Source: Streptomyces griseus
Lineage (GTDB): Bacteria; Actinomycetota; Actinomycetes; Streptomycetales; Streptomycetaceae
Length of the DNA: 64,000 bases
Assembly (NCBI RefSeq): GCF_900460065.1
Contig: NZ_UAVD01000025.1
Span: 124,001-188,000 of the forward strand
Direction of reading: 5' to 3'
Part shown: piece by piece, positions 43,305 through 51,955 of the stretch
Layout of the letters: each line of letters starts with the position of its first letter
Position numbering within the stretch: position 1 is the first letter of the stretch
The notes under the pieces: generated by a model
The model's database searches: none
What the model was told of the DNA's origin: nothing
The model's input: the letters and a program-made list of their open reading frames with translations, nothing else
Position numbers and translations under genes: made by a program

Positions 43305-45238
43305 AGTACCGTCCGAGCCGCCGTACCCGCCGCCTGGCGATCAGTACGGCGGTGGTTCTCGCGCTCGCGGGGGCGAACGGGCCGTGGCTGTACCGCTTCA
43401 GCACCGAGCGCTATCACGCGTACACGATCAACAAGCCCGAGTACAAGGCGGCCAACGGCCACTGGGACTTCCTGGACGTCCCCTCCGAGCACCGGATCAA
43501 CACGATCCACGCGGCGCTGCTGCACACCGGCAAGGTGCTGCTCGTCGCGGGCTCCGGGAACAACCAGAAGAACTTCGACGCCAAGAGCTTCCGCTCGGTG
43601 CTGTGGGACCCGAAGACGAACGTCTTCAAGGACATCCCCACGCCCAAGGACATGTTCTGCGCCGGGCACACCCAACTGCCCGACGGCAAGCTCCTCATAG
43701 CCGGCGGCACCAAGCGCTACGAGAAGCTCCAGGGCGACGTCACCAAGGCCGGCGGCCTGATGATCGTCCACAACGAGAACCCGGACAAGCCGATCACGCT
43801 CCCCGCGGGCACCCGGTTCACCGGCAAGGACAATGGCAAGACGTACGTCTCCAAGGACCCGGTCCTGGTCGAGAAGGCCAAGAAGGTCTTCGACAAGCAG
43901 ACCGGCGCGTTCCTCCGCAACGACCCGGGGCTCGGACGGATCTACGTCGAGGCGCAGAAGACCGGCAAGAAGTACGAGACCGGCACCGAGGACAACTACC
44001 GGGTGGCGGGCCTGTCCGGCTCGGACACCCGCAACGTCTACGGCATCGCGCAGAAGCTGGCCCTGGACAAGAAGGACTTCCAGGGGATCAAGGACGCCTT
44101 CGAGTTCGACCCGGTCGCGGAGAAGTACATACCCGTCGACCCGATGAACGAGGCCCGCTGGTACCCGACGCTGACGACGCTGGAGGACGGCAAGGTCCTC
44201 GCGCTGTCGGGGCTGGACGAGATCGGGCAGATCGTCCCCGGCAAGGACGAGGTCTACGACCCGCAGACCAAGGAGTGGGAGTACACCGGCATCGTCCGGA
44301 AGTTCCCCACCTACCCGGCGGTCTTCCTGCTGAACGACGGCAAGCTGTTCTACTCCGGCTCCAACGCCGGGTACGGTCCGGCGGACGTGGGCCGTGACCC
44401 GGGCGTCTGGGACCTGTCGACGAACAAGTTCAAGAAGATCCCCGGGCTCAGCGACCCGGACCAGATGGAGACCTCCGCGACCGTGCGGCTGCCCCCGGCC
44501 CAGGACGAGAGGTTCATGGTGATCGGCGGCGGCGGGGTCGGCGAGTCGGAGAAGGCCAGCGAGAAGTCCCGGCTGGTCGACCTCCGGAAGAAGAAGCCGG
44601 AGTTCACCGACGGGGCGTCCCTCGCCGAGGGCACCCGCTACCCCAGCGCCTCGCTGCTCCCCGACGACTCGCTGCTGGTCACCGGCGGCTCCGGCGACTA
44701 CCGGGGGCGCGGCGGCTCGGACGTGCTCCAGGCCCGGCTGTACGACGCGAAGACGGACACGTACAAGAGGGTCGCCGACCCGGCGGTCGGCCGGAACTAC
44801 CACTCGGGTTCGGTGCTGCTGCCGGACGGCCGGGTGATGATCTTCGGCTCGGACTCGCTCTTCTCCGACAAGGCCAACACCCGGCCGGGGGTCTTCGAGC
44901 AGCGCATCGAGATCTACACCCCGCCCTACCTCTACCGGGACTCCCGGCCGGAGCTGACGGCCGGGCCCAAGCAGATCGAGCGCGGCGGTACGGGCCTGTT
45001 CACCACCCAGCACGCCTCGAAGATCACCTCGGCGAAGCTGATGCGGCCCTCGGCGGTCACCCATGTCACCGACACCGACCAGCGCACCATCGCGCTGGAG
45101 ATGGAGAAATCGGACGACGGGATCACCGTCACGGTGCCGGAGAACCGGGCGCTGGTGCCGGCCGGCTGGTACATGCTGTTCGTCACCGACGACCAGGGCA
45201 CCCCGTCGGAGGGCATGTGGGTGGAGGTGCCCGAGTAG
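43301..45238 (+). CDS. glxA: Mono-copper radical oxidase GlxA (galactose oxidase-like)
   Basis: This is a 645-residue secreted or membrane-anchored oxidase. The N-terminal hydrophobic segment (residues 11-25) serves as signal or anchor. Cys120 (DMFCAGHTQLPDG), Trp287 and Tyr288 (NEARWYPTLT) correspond to the thioether-linked Tyr-Cys cofactor and stacking Trp of S. lividans GlxA. GRNYHSGSVLLPDGRV supplies copper ligands. Kelch-type repeats make a seven-bladed propeller, and an Ig-like C-terminal domain starts near residue 540. It oxidises a glycan alcohol using oxygen, making hydrogen peroxide, and is needed for tip glycan deposition and development. It is translationally coupled to cslA, and a strong hairpin follows. 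Confidence 0.96.
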   Translation: MKYRPSRRTRRLAISTAVVLALAGANGPWLYRFSTERYHAYTINKPEYKAANGHWDFLDVPSEHRINTIHAALLHTGKVLLVAGSGNNQKNFDAKSFRSVLWDPKTNVFKDIPTPKDMFCAGHTQLPDGKLLIAGGTKRYEKLQGDVTKAGGLMIVHNENPDKPITLPAGTRFTGKDNGKTYVSKDPVLVEKAKKVFDKQTGAFLRNDPGLGRIYVEAQKTGKKYETGTEDNYRVAGLSGSDTRNVYGIAQKLALDKKDFQGIKDAFEFDPVAEKYIPVDPMNEARWYPTLTTLEDGKVLALSGLDEIGQIVPGKDEVYDPQTKEWEYTGIVRKFPTYPAVFLLNDGKLFYSGSNAGYGPADVGRDPGVWDLSTNKFKKIPGLSDPDQMETSATVRLPPAQDERFMVIGGGGVGESEKASEKSRLVDLRKKKPEFTDGASLAEGTRYPSASLLPDDSLLVTGGSGDYRGRGGSDVLQARLYDAKTDTYKRVADPAVGRNYHSGSVLLPDGRVMIFGSDSLFSDKANTRPGVFEQRIEIYTPPYLYRDSRPELTAGPKQIERGGTGLFTTQHASKITSAKLMRPSAVTHVTDTDQRTIALEMEKSDDGITVTVPENRALVPAGWYMLFVTDDQGTPSEGMWVEVPE

Positions 45239-45265
45239 CGGCACGTGTCGCGCACGCCCACGGCG

Positions 45266-45308
45266 AGGGCCGCGCCCGGGGAGACCAGGTCTTCCCGGGC
45301 GCGGCCCT
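45266..45308. terminator. Bidirectional terminator between glxA and cslZ
   Basis: This is a 15-bp perfect stem, AGGGCCGCGCCCGGG with its complement, around a 13-base loop. It sits between convergent genes and can end both transcripts. Confidence 0.8.
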
Positions 45309-45323
45309 CTTCGCCCTCTTCGC

Positions 45324-46370
45324 CTACTTCGTGGCGCCGGCCAGGCCCAGCGCGTACTCCGGCCACCAGGCGCCGGCCTTCGGGCCGCCCTTGCAGTCGC
45401 CGTCGGACTCGCCGGGCCGCTTGACCCACAGGTAGGCGTCGACCAGCTCGTCGCCGGTCCGCGTGGTCGGGACCTCGCCCAGGGCGCGGCCCGGGGGGTT
45501 GCACCAGCTCTCGGCGGGATCGCCGCCCGTGTAGGGGCCGTTGCCGTTGCGGCTGGTGTCGATGACGAAGGGCTTGCCGCCGATCTTCTCCGACAGCTTC
45601 TTGCCGAACTCCGTGGAGACGGCCGTGGTCTGGAAGTTGGAGACGTTCAGCGAGAAACCGTCCGCCTCGGCTATCCCGGCCCGCTGGAGGGGCTGGTACA
45701 GGGCGTCGGGCGACTGCCAGCCGGCGTTTCCCGCGTCCAGGTAGACCTTGGTGGCGGGCTGCTGTTTCAGCCGCTGGATCGCGCCCTTGAGGAGGTCGTA
45801 GCGCTCCTCGTGGAACTCCTGGGGGGTGCAGCCGTCGACGAGGTGGAGCAGGGCGTCGGGCTCCAGGATCACCGTGGCGCTCCGGTCCCCGATGCCCTTG
45901 GCGACGCCGTCCAGCCAGGCCCGGTAGGCGTTGCCGTCGGAGGCCCCGCCCTTGGAGAACTGGCCGCAGTCGCGGTGCGGGATGTTGTAGAGGACCAGCA
46001 GGGCGTCCCGGTCGACGGCGGCCGCCGCCTCGGTGACGCCCTTGACCTCGGCCTCGGGGTTGTCCGGGCTGATCCACTCGCCGACCGGCTGCCGCGCTAT
46101 CCGCCGGATCAGCTCGGCGTTCTTCTCGTCGCCGTCCTCGGTGTACGCGGCGACCTGACGGGCCGCGTTGCCGTCGGGGTTGACCCAGTAGGGATCCTTG
46201 TCCTTGGGCTGCTGCTCGACGGTCGGCGCGCTCTTCTTCCCGCCGCCCTCCCCGTCGCCGGAGCATCCCGCCAGCAGCAGGGCCGCTCCGAGCGCCGCCG
46301 CCGTGCCGGTCGTCCGCAGGCCCGCCGCGCGCCCGCGCGTCCGGGACCGGCCGGTGTAACTGCCGTACAT
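45324..46370 (-). CDS. cslZ: Family 6 glycoside hydrolase lipoprotein CslZ
   Basis: This is a 348-residue endoglucanase-like lipoprotein. The lipobox LLLAGC gives Cys36. The GH6 barrel covers about residues 60-345: DALLVLYNIPHRDCGQFSKG, ATVILEPDALLHL (with the catalytic-region aspartate), YLDAGNAGWQSPD and FVIDTSRNGNGP. AESWCNPPGRALG, WVKRPGESDG and CKGGPKAG form the usual end region. It trims the glucan made by CslA. It is convergent with glxA, the same arrangement as in S. coelicolor SCO2836-2838. ATG 46370 has AGGGGGAG only three bases upstream. The 350-bp gap upstream to the sortase gene holds only the sortase terminator and presumably the cslZ promoter. Confidence 0.93.
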   Translation of the reverse strand: MYGSYTGRSRTRGRAAGLRTTGTAAALGAALLLAGCSGDGEGGGKKSAPTVEQQPKDKDPYWVNPDGNAARQVAAYTEDGDEKNAELIRRIARQPVGEWISPDNPEAEVKGVTEAAAAVDRDALLVLYNIPHRDCGQFSKGGASDGNAYRAWLDGVAKGIGDRSATVILEPDALLHLVDGCTPQEFHEERYDLLKGAIQRLKQQPATKVYLDAGNAGWQSPDALYQPLQRAGIAEADGFSLNVSNFQTTAVSTEFGKKLSEKIGGKPFVIDTSRNGNGPYTGGDPAESWCNPPGRALGEVPTTRTGDELVDAYLWVKRPGESDGDCKGGPKAGAWWPEYALGLAGATK

Positions 46371-46637
46371 CCACTCCCCCTTGGGTGCACTGCCTGCACT
46401 GTTCTCACTGGTTTCACCGATGTGCTGCCGGCCCGAGCCATCCTGGCACAGCGGCCGGGAGCCCACGCTCCCACCCGTACAACGGTCGCCCACGGGCACC
46501 GGTTCCGGACATCCCGTTCGAAAGCCGGTCATCCGTCCGCCGGGTGCCCCTAGAGTGACGGGCATCGGGCTTCCCACCGCACCGACCTCCCGTACCGCGC
46601 CGGGCGACTCCCGCGGCCGGGCGCACGCGGTCGAGGA

Positions 46638-46682
46638 CCGGCCCGGCCGGCACACCCCGTGAGAGGCGGCCGGCCGGGCCGG
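46638..46682 (-). terminator. Terminator after the sortase operon
   Basis: This is a 13-bp perfect stem, CCGGCCCGGCCGG-type arms, around a 19-base loop. It begins 39 bases past the sortase stop codon. Confidence 0.6.
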
Positions 46683-46720
46683 GTTGAGCTCGTGTGTGCG
46701 TGTTCCCCGTGGTGCGGCGG

Positions 46721-47443
46721 TCAACCACGGCTTCCGTGGGCCACCGCCTGTACGCGCTCCCCGCCGTCCCCGGCCTCCCGCGCGTCCCGCGCGCCGGTGA
46801 GGTAGGCGGAGACCACCACGTTCGCCGTGTAGGAGCGGGTCCTGTGGTCGTACGTTCCGCCGCAGGTGATCAGCCGCAGCTCGGCCCGGCCGTCCTCGCG
46901 GGGCCCGTACGCCTGCTGGGCGTCGAAGCGTGTCCGGGTGACGAGCCGGACGTCCTCCACGGTGAACTCCGCGACGCTGCCGTCGGTCCGGGCGACCTCG
47001 ATCCGGGCGCCCGGCTTCACCGCGCTGAGCCCGTAGAAGACCGCCGGTTCGGTGTCGGTGTCGACGTGGCCGACGAACAGGGCCGCGCCCTTGGCGCCGG
47101 GCTCGGTACCGTCGCCGTACCAGCCGGCGGTCTTCGGCATCCCGTACGGGGGCGGGTCGATGGCCCCGTCCCGGTCGAGGCCGCGCGCGATGACGGGGGC
47201 CTCGATCCCCACGGAGGGGACCTCGACCCGTTCGGGGGCCGCCGCGTCGAGCGGTTCGTGGGCCGGGGGCAGCTCCGCCCCGAGGGGACGGCCGACCGCG
47301 GCGACGTCGCCGGTGGTGGGCCCCGACAGGCCGCCGAAGCCGCCGGCGTCCCGGCCCCAGATCCACAGACCGAGCAGCAGCACGGCCCAGGTCACTCCGG
47401 TGAGCAGCCGCCCGTTCCCCGCCGGGCGGTCCGGGGCTGCCAT
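46721..47443 (-). CDS. Class F sortase
   Basis: This is a 240-residue membrane-anchored transpeptidase. The N-terminal anchor (LLTGVTWAVLLLGLWIW, residues 13-29) precedes the sortase beta-barrel (about 70-220). The catalytic His is in LFVGHVDTD, the Cys in LRLITCGGT, and the Arg is shortly after, in DHRTRSYTANVVV. The short length and LITCGG motif fit actinobacterial class F. It lies one base after the secreted partner gene (TGACATG), so the two are coupled. Class F sortases have poorly defined substrates. The LAXTG wall protein at 57679 lies about 10 kb away and would more likely be a class E substrate. Confidence 0.9.
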   Translation of the reverse strand: MAAPDRPAGNGRLLTGVTWAVLLLGLWIWGRDAGGFGGLSGPTTGDVAAVGRPLGAELPPAHEPLDAAAPERVEVPSVGIEAPVIARGLDRDGAIDPPPYGMPKTAGWYGDGTEPGAKGAALFVGHVDTDTEPAVFYGLSAVKPGARIEVARTDGSVAEFTVEDVRLVTRTRFDAQQAYGPREDGRAELRLITCGGTYDHRTRSYTANVVVSAYLTGARDAREAGDGGERVQAVAHGSRG

Positions 47444-47444
47444 G

Positions 47445-48011
47445 TCAGCCGCCGGCCGGGCCGCGGCGCCGGCGCGAGGTGCGCAGGGCGACGGCGACGG
47501 CCGCGACGGCGGCGAGCACCAGACCGGTCACCGCGTGCCGGGTGCCGGGGCCCTCGGCCTCGGTCGACCGTTCGGCGAGGGTGGCGGCGCCTCCGCCGCC
47601 CGCCTTGACGGGTGCGGCGGGCGAGGGGCGGTGGTGGTGGACGACGGTGAGCGTGCCGGTCGCCTTGCCGCGCCCGTCCCGGCACGTCACCCAGACGTCG
47701 TAGGAGCGGGGTTCGGCGTCGTCCCGGATCCGGGCCTCGGCGAAGAGTCCGTTGTCGTCGGCGGGCCGGAAGCGGGCCTCCGAGGCGAAGGCGTCGGAGT
47801 TGCCCGTCGCCTCGCGGCCCTTGCCGCAGACGTCGACCCACAGCTCCACCTTTCCGCCGGGGGCGATGGTGGACGGGGTGACCGAGACGGTGCCGGTGCG
47901 CCGGTCGTCGTCGCCGGCCGGGGCGGCCGGGGACGCCAGAGCGGCGGGTACGGGCACGGCTATGAGCGCGGCCGCCGCCGCGGCACAGAAAGTGATGGAC
48001 ATGGAACGCAT
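47445..48011 (-). CDS. Secreted membrane-anchored hypothetical protein, sortase partner
   Basis: This is a 188-residue protein with a signal peptide (residues 1-27, ending ALASPA), an Ig-like beta domain (about 35-125, TVSVTPSTIAPGGKVELWVD, with one cysteine on strand VDVCG and another in WVTCRDG, a likely disulfide), a low-complexity linker, and a C-terminal membrane helix (VTGLVLAAVAAVAVAL) followed by RTSRRRR. The C-terminus has the shape of a sortase substrate, but no LPXTG or LAXTG motif precedes the helix. It is cotranscribed with the class F sortase. It may be an unusual substrate or an anchored partner of the enzyme. Confidence 0.8.
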   Translation of the reverse strand: MRSMSITFCAAAAAALIAVPVPAALASPAAPAGDDDRRTGTVSVTPSTIAPGGKVELWVDVCGKGREATGNSDAFASEARFRPADDNGLFAEARIRDDAEPRSYDVWVTCRDGRGKATGTLTVVHHHRPSPAAPVKAGGGGAATLAERSTEAEGPGTRHAVTGLVLAAVAAVAVALRTSRRRRGPAGG

Positions 48012-48146
48012 CGTGAACCTCCTACGGGAAGGTTCACGCCTGCGGCGGCGGCCCGCATCCGCAGTCCTCCATTCGAGCGACGCCGGGGCGACGGTCGGGA
48101 CGACCGCGGACGCGGTCCGCGCGGTTCGGGCCCGGCTGCGGGGGGA

Positions 48147-49001
48147 CTACGCGGACCGGTCCGCCTGGTCCGCCCGGTCCGTCTTCTCCGTCTGCTTGCC
48201 CTGGTCCACCTGGTCCGGCAGGTCGATGAGGTCGACGAGGTCGGCGATGGACTCGACGACGTGCGAGGGACCGAACGGGTAGCGGTCGACGTCGGCGACG
48301 GTCGTCAGGCCGGTCAGCACCAGGAAGGTCTGCATGCCCGCTTCGAGGCCCGCGAGCACGTCGGTGTCCATCCGGTCGCCGATCATGGCGCTGGTCTCGG
48401 AGTGCGCGCCGATGGCGTTGAGGCCGGTCCGCATCATCAGGGGGTTCGGCTTGCCCGCGAAGTACGGGTCCTTGCCGGTGGCCTTGGTGATGAGGGCGGC
48501 GACCGAACCGGTGGCGGGCAGCGGGCCCTCGGCGGACGGGCCGGTCTCGTCGGGGTTGGTGCAGATGAAGCGGGCGCCCGCGTTGATCAGCCGGATCGCC
48601 TTGGTGAGCGCCTCGAAGCTGTACGTCCGGGTCTCGCCGAGCACCACGTAGTCCGGGTCGTGGTCGGTGAGGACGTACCCGATGTCGTGCAGGGCGGTGG
48701 TGAGACCGGCCTCGCCGATGACGTACGCCGTGCCGCCGGGACGCTGGTCGTCCAGGAACTGGGCGGTGGCGAGGGCGGAGGTCCAGATGTTCTCCACGGG
48801 CACGTCCAGGCCCATGCGCTTCAGCCGGGCGTGCAGATCGCGCGCGGTGTAGATGGAGTTGTTGGTGAGGACGAGGAAGGGCAGCCCGGAATCCCGCAGC
48901 CGCTTGATGAAGGCATCGGCACCGGGGATGGGCGTGCCCTCGTGGATGAGGACGCCGTCCATGTCGGTGAGCCAGGATGAGATCGGCTTGCGCTCTGCCA
49001 T
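48147..49001 (-). CDS. HAD-superfamily class IIA phosphatase (NagD-like)
   Basis: This is a 284-residue cytoplasmic phosphatase. The nucleophile motif WLTDMDGVLIHEG is at residues 10-22 (DxD), motif II is LVLTNNS, the class IIA cap covers about 85-190, motif III is the lysine in YFAGKPNPLMM, and motif IV is AMIGDRMDTDVL. The family hydrolyses small phosphates such as UMP, p-nitrophenyl phosphate or glycolate phosphate, so the substrate is open. The C-terminal tail (about 255-284) is rich in Asp, Gln and Lys. ATG 49001 was chosen; the frame is open upstream without family sequence. Confidence 0.9.
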   Translation of the reverse strand: MAERKPISSWLTDMDGVLIHEGTPIPGADAFIKRLRDSGLPFLVLTNNSIYTARDLHARLKRMGLDVPVENIWTSALATAQFLDDQRPGGTAYVIGEAGLTTALHDIGYVLTDHDPDYVVLGETRTYSFEALTKAIRLINAGARFICTNPDETGPSAEGPLPATGSVAALITKATGKDPYFAGKPNPLMMRTGLNAIGAHSETSAMIGDRMDTDVLAGLEAGMQTFLVLTGLTTVADVDRYPFGPSHVVESIADLVDLIDLPDQVDQGKQTEKTDRADQADRSA

Positions 49002-49030
49002 GTGTCGGGACTCCTGCCGTACGCACTGCG

Positions 49031-49072
49031 TGCTGGGGGTGCCCGGACCACGCCGTCCCGGCACCCCCAGCA
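49031..49072 (-). terminator. Terminator after the exported phosphatase gene
   Basis: This is a 13-bp stem (TGCTGGGGGTGCC with its complement) with a further four pairs inside and a 6-base loop, starting four bases past the stop codon at 49076. Confidence 0.75.
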
Positions 49073-49075
49073 TAA

Positions 49076-50617
49076 TTAGCTCGCGGTGACCTTGACCCCG
49101 TCGATCACCCAGTACCAGTTGTTGCTGCCGGTGTAGTGGAACCGGAAGCTTACGTTGGCGGCTCCGGACGGCACGTCCAGGGTGAGCGTCTGGGGCCGGG
49201 AGATCACGTCGGAGGTGTAGCGCTTCACCTCGACGGGCGTTCCGCCGTTCCAGGAGGCGAGGACGCGGGCGCTCTGGGCGCCCTCCTGCCGGTAGAGGGT
49301 GGTGAGGGCGAGCGTGACGGTGGACTTGCCGCCGACCGCGTACGCCGGGGTGACCAGTGTGGAGTCGTACGGGCCCGAGGAGGCCTTGTCGTCCCACTCG
49401 TCGGAGTCGGCGACCGCGAAGATCCCGCGCGAGCGGACGTTCAGCTCCCGGGACTGGTCGCGCTGGCTGCGGCTCCAGAACTCGTCGGTGGCGAAGGACC
49501 AGCCGCGCCACTCGGCCACGCCCCCGGTGCCCATCGCGGAGTTCACGACCGACCAGCCGCTGGGCGCGGTGTGGGTCCAGCCGAGGACTCCGGCCGGGAT
49601 GCCGGTCTCGTCGGCGCGGGCGGCGAGAGCGGGATAGAGGATCTCGAAGGGGTCGGTGGAGCGTTCCTGGATCGGCTTGCCGTCCAGGCCCCAGGCCGGA
49701 TCGGGTGTGATGCCGAGCTGCCGGAACACGGTGGCGGCGACGTCCACGAGCCGGGTGTCGGCGGGGCGTGCGCCGGCCGCGATGCCGGGGCCCTGGGCGA
49801 GGACGAAGGTGCGCCGCTCCTCGATCGCGCTGCCGCCGTGGCCGCCGGAGTCGGTGTGGCCGTGGTCGGTGGTGACGATGACGGTCCAGCGTTCGGTGGC
49901 GTACGAGGGACGGGCCCGGATCGCGGTGAGGAGGCGGCCGAGGTAGCCGTCCTGGACGTGGATGGCGTCGCGGTAGGCGGCGCTGCCGGCTCCGGAGTTG
50001 TGGCCGGCGATGTCGGTCTGGCCGAAGTAGACGAAGAGGACGTCCGGGTTCTGGTTCCGGAGGATCGACTCGGTCTCGGCGGCGATGGTGGCGTCGTGGC
50101 CGGTGTAGCCGTCGCGGTCGCCGTCGAGGACGAGCTTGGCGTCGGCGCCCGGGGTGACGGTGCCCTGGGTGTCCAGGGGCTTCCAGTCGACGGCGGCGTA
50201 GGTGGAGAGCTGGGGGCGGACCTGGGCGAGGCGGGCGAGGAAGCCGGGGTACTTCGCGTAGTCCTTCCCGGCGAAGGAGTTCTCCTTGACGCCGTGCTTG
50301 TCGGGCCAGACGCCGGTGGAGACGGTCGACCAGCCGGGGCCGGAGGAGGTGGCGGCCATCGGGTCGGCGTACAGCAGCGAGGTGCCGTACGTCCCGTTCG
50401 CCATCATCGACGTGAGGTACGGGGCCTTGGCGGCGGCGATGACGTCGTGGCGCAGCCCGTCCATGCCGACGACGAGCACCTTGTCCTTGCTGGTGCCGTC
50501 GGGGAGGGCGGGCGCGGCGTGGGCGGCGGTGGAGGTGGCGAGGGGGCCGACGGCGGCGGCCGTGGCCGCGGCGGCGGTGGTGGCGAGCACGGAGCGGCGG
50601 GACAGGGACCGGGACAC
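49076..50617 (-). CDS. Tat-exported alkaline phosphatase superfamily phosphodiesterase/phosphatase
   Basis: This is a 513-residue secreted protein. A twin-arginine signal (SLSRRSVLATT, residues 4-14) leads to the enzyme core (about 45-365), with metal ligands in VVGMDGLRHD (Asp53), YFGQTDIAGHNSG and VTTDHGHTDSGGHGG. The nucleophile is probably the Ser/Thr in AATSSGPGWSTV. The core resembles nucleotide pyrophosphatase/phosphodiesterases and phosphonoacetate hydrolase. The last 150 residues form a beta-rich domain with SGAANVSFRFHYTGSNNWYW, like a carbohydrate- or surface-binding module. GTG 50617 has GGAGG five bases upstream. It shares a 21-bp upstream element with the aminoethylphosphonate operon, so it may release phosphorus compounds outside the cell. 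Confidence 0.88.
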   Translation of the reverse strand: MSRSLSRRSVLATTAAAATAAAVGPLATSTAAHAAPALPDGTSKDKVLVVGMDGLRHDVIAAAKAPYLTSMMANGTYGTSLLYADPMAATSSGPGWSTVSTGVWPDKHGVKENSFAGKDYAKYPGFLARLAQVRPQLSTYAAVDWKPLDTQGTVTPGADAKLVLDGDRDGYTGHDATIAAETESILRNQNPDVLFVYFGQTDIAGHNSGAGSAAYRDAIHVQDGYLGRLLTAIRARPSYATERWTVIVTTDHGHTDSGGHGGSAIEERRTFVLAQGPGIAAGARPADTRLVDVAATVFRQLGITPDPAWGLDGKPIQERSTDPFEILYPALAARADETGIPAGVLGWTHTAPSGWSVVNSAMGTGGVAEWRGWSFATDEFWSRSQRDQSRELNVRSRGIFAVADSDEWDDKASSGPYDSTLVTPAYAVGGKSTVTLALTTLYRQEGAQSARVLASWNGGTPVEVKRYTSDVISRPQTLTLDVPSGAANVSFRFHYTGSNNWYWVIDGVKVTAS

Positions 50618-50787
50618 GTGATCCTCCAGGGAGGGGGCGGGGTCGGACGGGGCGGGGCGTGAACGGCCTGCTGGGCTTGCTGCGCTGGTCGGGGCTGGTG
50701 AAGCTGTCGGGCCTGTGCTGGGGCTGTTGGGTTTATCGCGGTTGCGGTTGCTGCGGCTGTTGGCGTCTGCCGGTTTACCGGATCCCA

Positions 50788-50808
50788 TGGACCAGACCCG
50801 TTACCTTC
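50788..50808. promoter_or_regulatory. Shared 21-bp regulatory element, copy A
   Basis: The core GGACCAGACCCGTTACCTTC plus one more 5' base is repeated exactly at 56760-56780. This copy lies 171 bp upstream of the exported phosphatase gene. A related GGTCCAGACC follows at 50826-50835. It is probably a binding site for the GntR-HutC regulator encoded at 56850. Confidence 0.6.
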
Positions 50809-50867
50809 GTGAGACAACCGGGCCGGGTCCAGACCTTCGCAGGAATCCGTGGCGCGGAGATGACCGG

Positions 50868-51923
50868 TCAGCTTCCGGTGGCCGACTTCCAGGCGTCGAT
50901 GTACGTGTCCAGGTTGGCGCCGATATCCGCCCAGTCGGGCTCGAAGATCTCCACGCCCTCCATCAGCCGGGCCAGTTCGACGGCGTTGGCGTCGGTGGCC
51001 TCGATGTCCTTGCGGGCGGCGAATCCGCCGCCGACCGCGCTGACGTCGCGCTGGGCCTGCTCGGAGAGCATGAAGTCGAGGAGCTTCTTGCCGTTCTCGC
51101 TGTGCGGGCCCTTCGCGACGAGGCCGGCCGCGTACGGCAGGGCGAAGCTGGTGGGCTTCCCGTCGCCCTTGGCGGGGAACCAGATGCCGAGGTTGGGCAT
51201 GTCCTTGGACTGGGCGAAGTTCATCTGGACGTCCCCGTTGGCGGCGAGGAGTTCCCCCTTGTCGACCTTGGGGGCGAGCTTGCCGGTGGAGGCGGACGGG
51301 CCGACGTTGTTGGTCTGGAGCTTCTTCAGGTAGGCCATGGCCGGCTCCTGGCCGCCGAAGTCGTGCAGGGCCTTGATGAGGACGGCGGTGCCGTCGCCCG
51401 CGACGCCGGGGGTGGAGTACTGGACCTTCTCCTTGTAGGCGGGGTCGAGCAGGTCCTCCCAGGTCCTGGGCGGGTTCTTCAGCTCCTTCTTGTTGTGGAC
51501 GAACCCGAAGTAGTTGTTGACGACGGAGGTCCACTTCCCGTCGGCGGCCCGGTCGGCGGCGTCCACCTGGTCGGCGCCCTTCGGCTCGTACGCGGTGAGG
51601 AGGCCCTTGGCGTCGGCCTGCTGGATGAAGGGCGGCAGGGTGACGAGCACGTCGGCCTGGGTGTTGGACTTCTCGCGGGCGGCGCGCTGCACCATCTCGC
51701 CGGAGCCGCCCTCCACGTACTTGACCTCGATGCCGGTCTTCTTCTCGAAGTCCTCGAAGACCTTGTCGTACCAGCCGTCGCCCTTCTCGCCCTTGAGGCC
51801 GTCGGCGCTGTAGACGGTGACGGACTTGGCGTCGGACGCGGCGGAGGAGCCGCCGCAGGCGGTCAGGGTGACGGCGGCGACGCCGGCCAGGGGGAGGGCG
51901 AGGGCACGGTAGCGGTTGCGCAT
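50868..51923 (-). CDS. 2-Aminoethylphosphonate-type ABC substrate-binding lipoprotein
   Basis: This is a 351-residue lipoprotein. The lipobox TLTAC gives Cys23. The mature protein is of the iron/thiamine/phosphonate class-F binding type: VTVYSADGLKGEKGDGWYDK at the start, KTGIEVKYVEGGSGEM, NYFGFVHNKKELKNPPRTW and YKEKVQYSTPGVAGDGTAV are typical of PhnS-like proteins. AADGKWTSVVN and KLLDFMLSEQAQ complete the fold. ATG 51923 has AGGAG eight bases upstream. It is the last gene of a six-gene minus-strand operon that also encodes a phosphonatase-like hydrolase, which supports phosphonate over polyamine or iron as ligand. Confidence 0.82.
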   Translation of the reverse strand: MRNRYRALALPLAGVAAVTLTACGGSSAASDAKSVTVYSADGLKGEKGDGWYDKVFEDFEKKTGIEVKYVEGGSGEMVQRAAREKSNTQADVLVTLPPFIQQADAKGLLTAYEPKGADQVDAADRAADGKWTSVVNNYFGFVHNKKELKNPPRTWEDLLDPAYKEKVQYSTPGVAGDGTAVLIKALHDFGGQEPAMAYLKKLQTNNVGPSASTGKLAPKVDKGELLAANGDVQMNFAQSKDMPNLGIWFPAKGDGKPTSFALPYAAGLVAKGPHSENGKKLLDFMLSEQAQRDVSAVGGGFAARKDIEATDANAVELARLMEGVEIFEPDWADIGANLDTYIDAWKSATGS

Positions 51924-51955
51924 GGGGTTTCTCCTGGGGAGGGACGGGGTGGGGA

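Noticed and set aside
46381..46662. 93-codon plus-strand frame between cslZ and the sortase gene
   Set aside because: It is Pro/Arg-rich with no ribosome site, and it runs into the sortase terminator hairpin.
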